A stretch of 6,046 nucleotides of DNA from positions 1-6,046 of the forward strand of contig JAAZHL010000050.1 in assembly GCA_012510755.1 (NCBI GenBank), written 5' to 3'. The position numbers and the translations under genes were made by a program. The stretch comes from Leucobacter sp. GTDB lineage: Bacteria > Actinomycetota > Actinomycetes > Actinomycetales > Microbacteriaceae. Below, piece by piece: positions 5,263-6,046 of the stretch (position 1 is its first letter; each line of letters starts with the position of its first letter). Under the pieces are notes generated by a model. That model was not told the DNA's origin. It searched no databases and was given only the letters and a program-made list of their open reading frames with translations.

Positions 5263-6046
5263 ATGACGCCCGCCATCTCCGCGCAGCACCTGTCTCGGTC
5301 GTTCGGCAGCACAACGATCGTGCACGACGCGACGTTCTCAGTCGCACCGGGTGAGATCACTGCCCTCGTGGGCCCGAACGGCAGCGGCAAAACCACACTG
5401 ATGCTGATGCTTGCGACCCTGCTGAAGCCTGACGCCGGCAGCGCACACATCGGGGGCTTTGACACGGTCACCGACACTCTTCGCGCACGCACGTGCCTTG
5501 GGTGGATGCCAGATGCGCTCGGCTCGTGGCCGCAACTCACGGTGCACGAGACCCTCATGGCCGTGTGTGCCATGTACGGCCTGACGGGTGCCGTGGCACA
5601 GCAACGCACGTCGCGACTGCTTGCCCATGCTGGTCTCGAGGCGCTGGCAGGGCAGCGCACGAACACGCTGTCGCGTGGCCAGAAACAACGCCTCAGCCTT
5701 GCCCGCGCCATCGCCCACCAGCCCAGCGTGCTGTTGCTCGACGAACCAGCTTCGGGCCTCGACCCAGACGCCCGCGCGACGCAGCGCCGCATGCTGACTG
5801 CACTCGCGGCCGAGGGCGTGGCGATACTCGTGACCAGCCATGTGCTCGATGAGCTTGACGAACTCGCAACGAGTGTCGTGTTCTTGCGCGATGGCCGCAC
5901 AGAGGCTGCCGAGGCCGTGCAAGCGGCACTACACCGCGGCAGCAACTGGCGCATTCGATCGCTCGAACAGGCCGCGCTCGAAAGCGCCCTCGACACGGCA
6001 GGTGTGGCCTGGTCGCGGCAGCAGGTGCTCGGCGGCAGTGCCCACC
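5263..6046 (+). CDS. ABC transporter ATP-binding protein (3' end outside the window)
   Basis: The 261 visible codons hold a complete ATP-binding cassette. Walker A is GPNGSGKTT (37-45), the signature is LSRGQKQRL (136-144, LSGGQ variant), Walker B is VLLLDEP (156-162) with catalytic Glu161, the D-loop is SGLDP (164-168) and the switch His193 is in TSHVLDEL. The Q-loop position appears to be Asp83 (GWMPDALG) in place of the usual Gln. The single-cassette layout and the extra ~50 residues after the H-loop resemble the CcmA/DrrA-like ATPases of two-gene exporters (antibiotic, Na+ or ABC-2 type); a membrane partner would be expected just to the right. The substrate cannot be told. The gene lies beyond a strong terminator and is probably unrelated to aromatic catabolism. 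The reading frame is open to the window edge. Confidence 0.93.
   Translation, partial: MTPAISAQHLSRSFGSTTIVHDATFSVAPGEITALVGPNGSGKTTLMLMLATLLKPDAGSAHIGGFDTVTDTLRARTCLGWMPDALGSWPQLTVHETLMAVCAMYGLTGAVAQQRTSRLLAHAGLEALAGQRTNTLSRGQKQRLSLARAIAHQPSVLLLDEPASGLDPDARATQRRMLTALAAEGVAILVTSHVLDELDELATSVVFLRDGRTEAAEAVQAALHRGSNWRIRSLEQAALESALDTAGVAWSRQQVLGGSAH

Noticed and set aside
5250..5996. 248-codon open frame on the minus strand opposite the ABC gene
   Set aside because: It is Ser/Ala/Arg-rich low-complexity translation opposite a complete ABC cassette; a shadow frame.

Overview
The window comes from a high-GC Gram-positive bacterium, most likely an actinobacterium of the Micrococcales (Brevibacterium, Arthrobacter or Microbacteriaceae-like). 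This rests on codon choice and on the ring-cleavage enzyme at 4029-5171. Every active-site residue I can recall for Brevibacterium fuscum homoprotocatechuate 2,3-dioxygenase is present there at one constant offset.

Most of the window (about 90-5220) is a catabolic cluster for homoprotocatechuate (3,4-dihydroxyphenylacetate), the ring-cleavage intermediate of 4-hydroxyphenylacetate and related aromatics. The order is: a candidate promoter with an overlapping near-palindrome (95-126); a 499-residue fusion of a fumarylacetoacetate-hydrolase (FAH, HpaG-like) domain to an RraA/HMG-aldolase-like domain (159-1658); an FCD-type GntR regulator starting 2 nt later (1661-2338); an HpaE-type semialdehyde dehydrogenase (2413-3909); and the extradiol dioxygenase (4029-5171), closed by a strong intrinsic terminator (5187-5224). 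The order FAH-dehydrogenase-dioxygenase echoes the enterobacterial hpaG-E-D order, but with a regulator inserted and a dioxygenase from an unrelated fold family.

Inferred flow: the dioxygenase opens homoprotocatechuate to 5-carboxymethyl-2-hydroxymuconate semialdehyde. The dehydrogenase oxidises it to the dicarboxylate. The FAH domain performs the decarboxylation and/or isomerisation step. The RraA-like domain carries an intact D-X20-R-D aldolase/decarboxylase motif and could perform a later C-C cleavage (releasing pyruvate) or the decarboxylation. The tautomerase (HpaF), hydratase (HpaH), a classical HpaI aldolase and the 4-hydroxyphenylacetate hydroxylase (HpaBC) are not in the window.

After the terminator an unrelated ABC-transporter ATPase gene begins at 5263 and runs off the right edge. 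It has no ribosome binding site and looks leaderless.

I see no CRISPR array, insertion sequence, complete RNA gene or clearly new system. The most noteworthy points are the FAH-RraA fusion and several unexplained palindromes in the intergenic gaps: a 13-bp one overlapping the regulator's stop codon, and two GCTGCG-N6-CGCAGC elements 43 bp apart before the dioxygenase gene.
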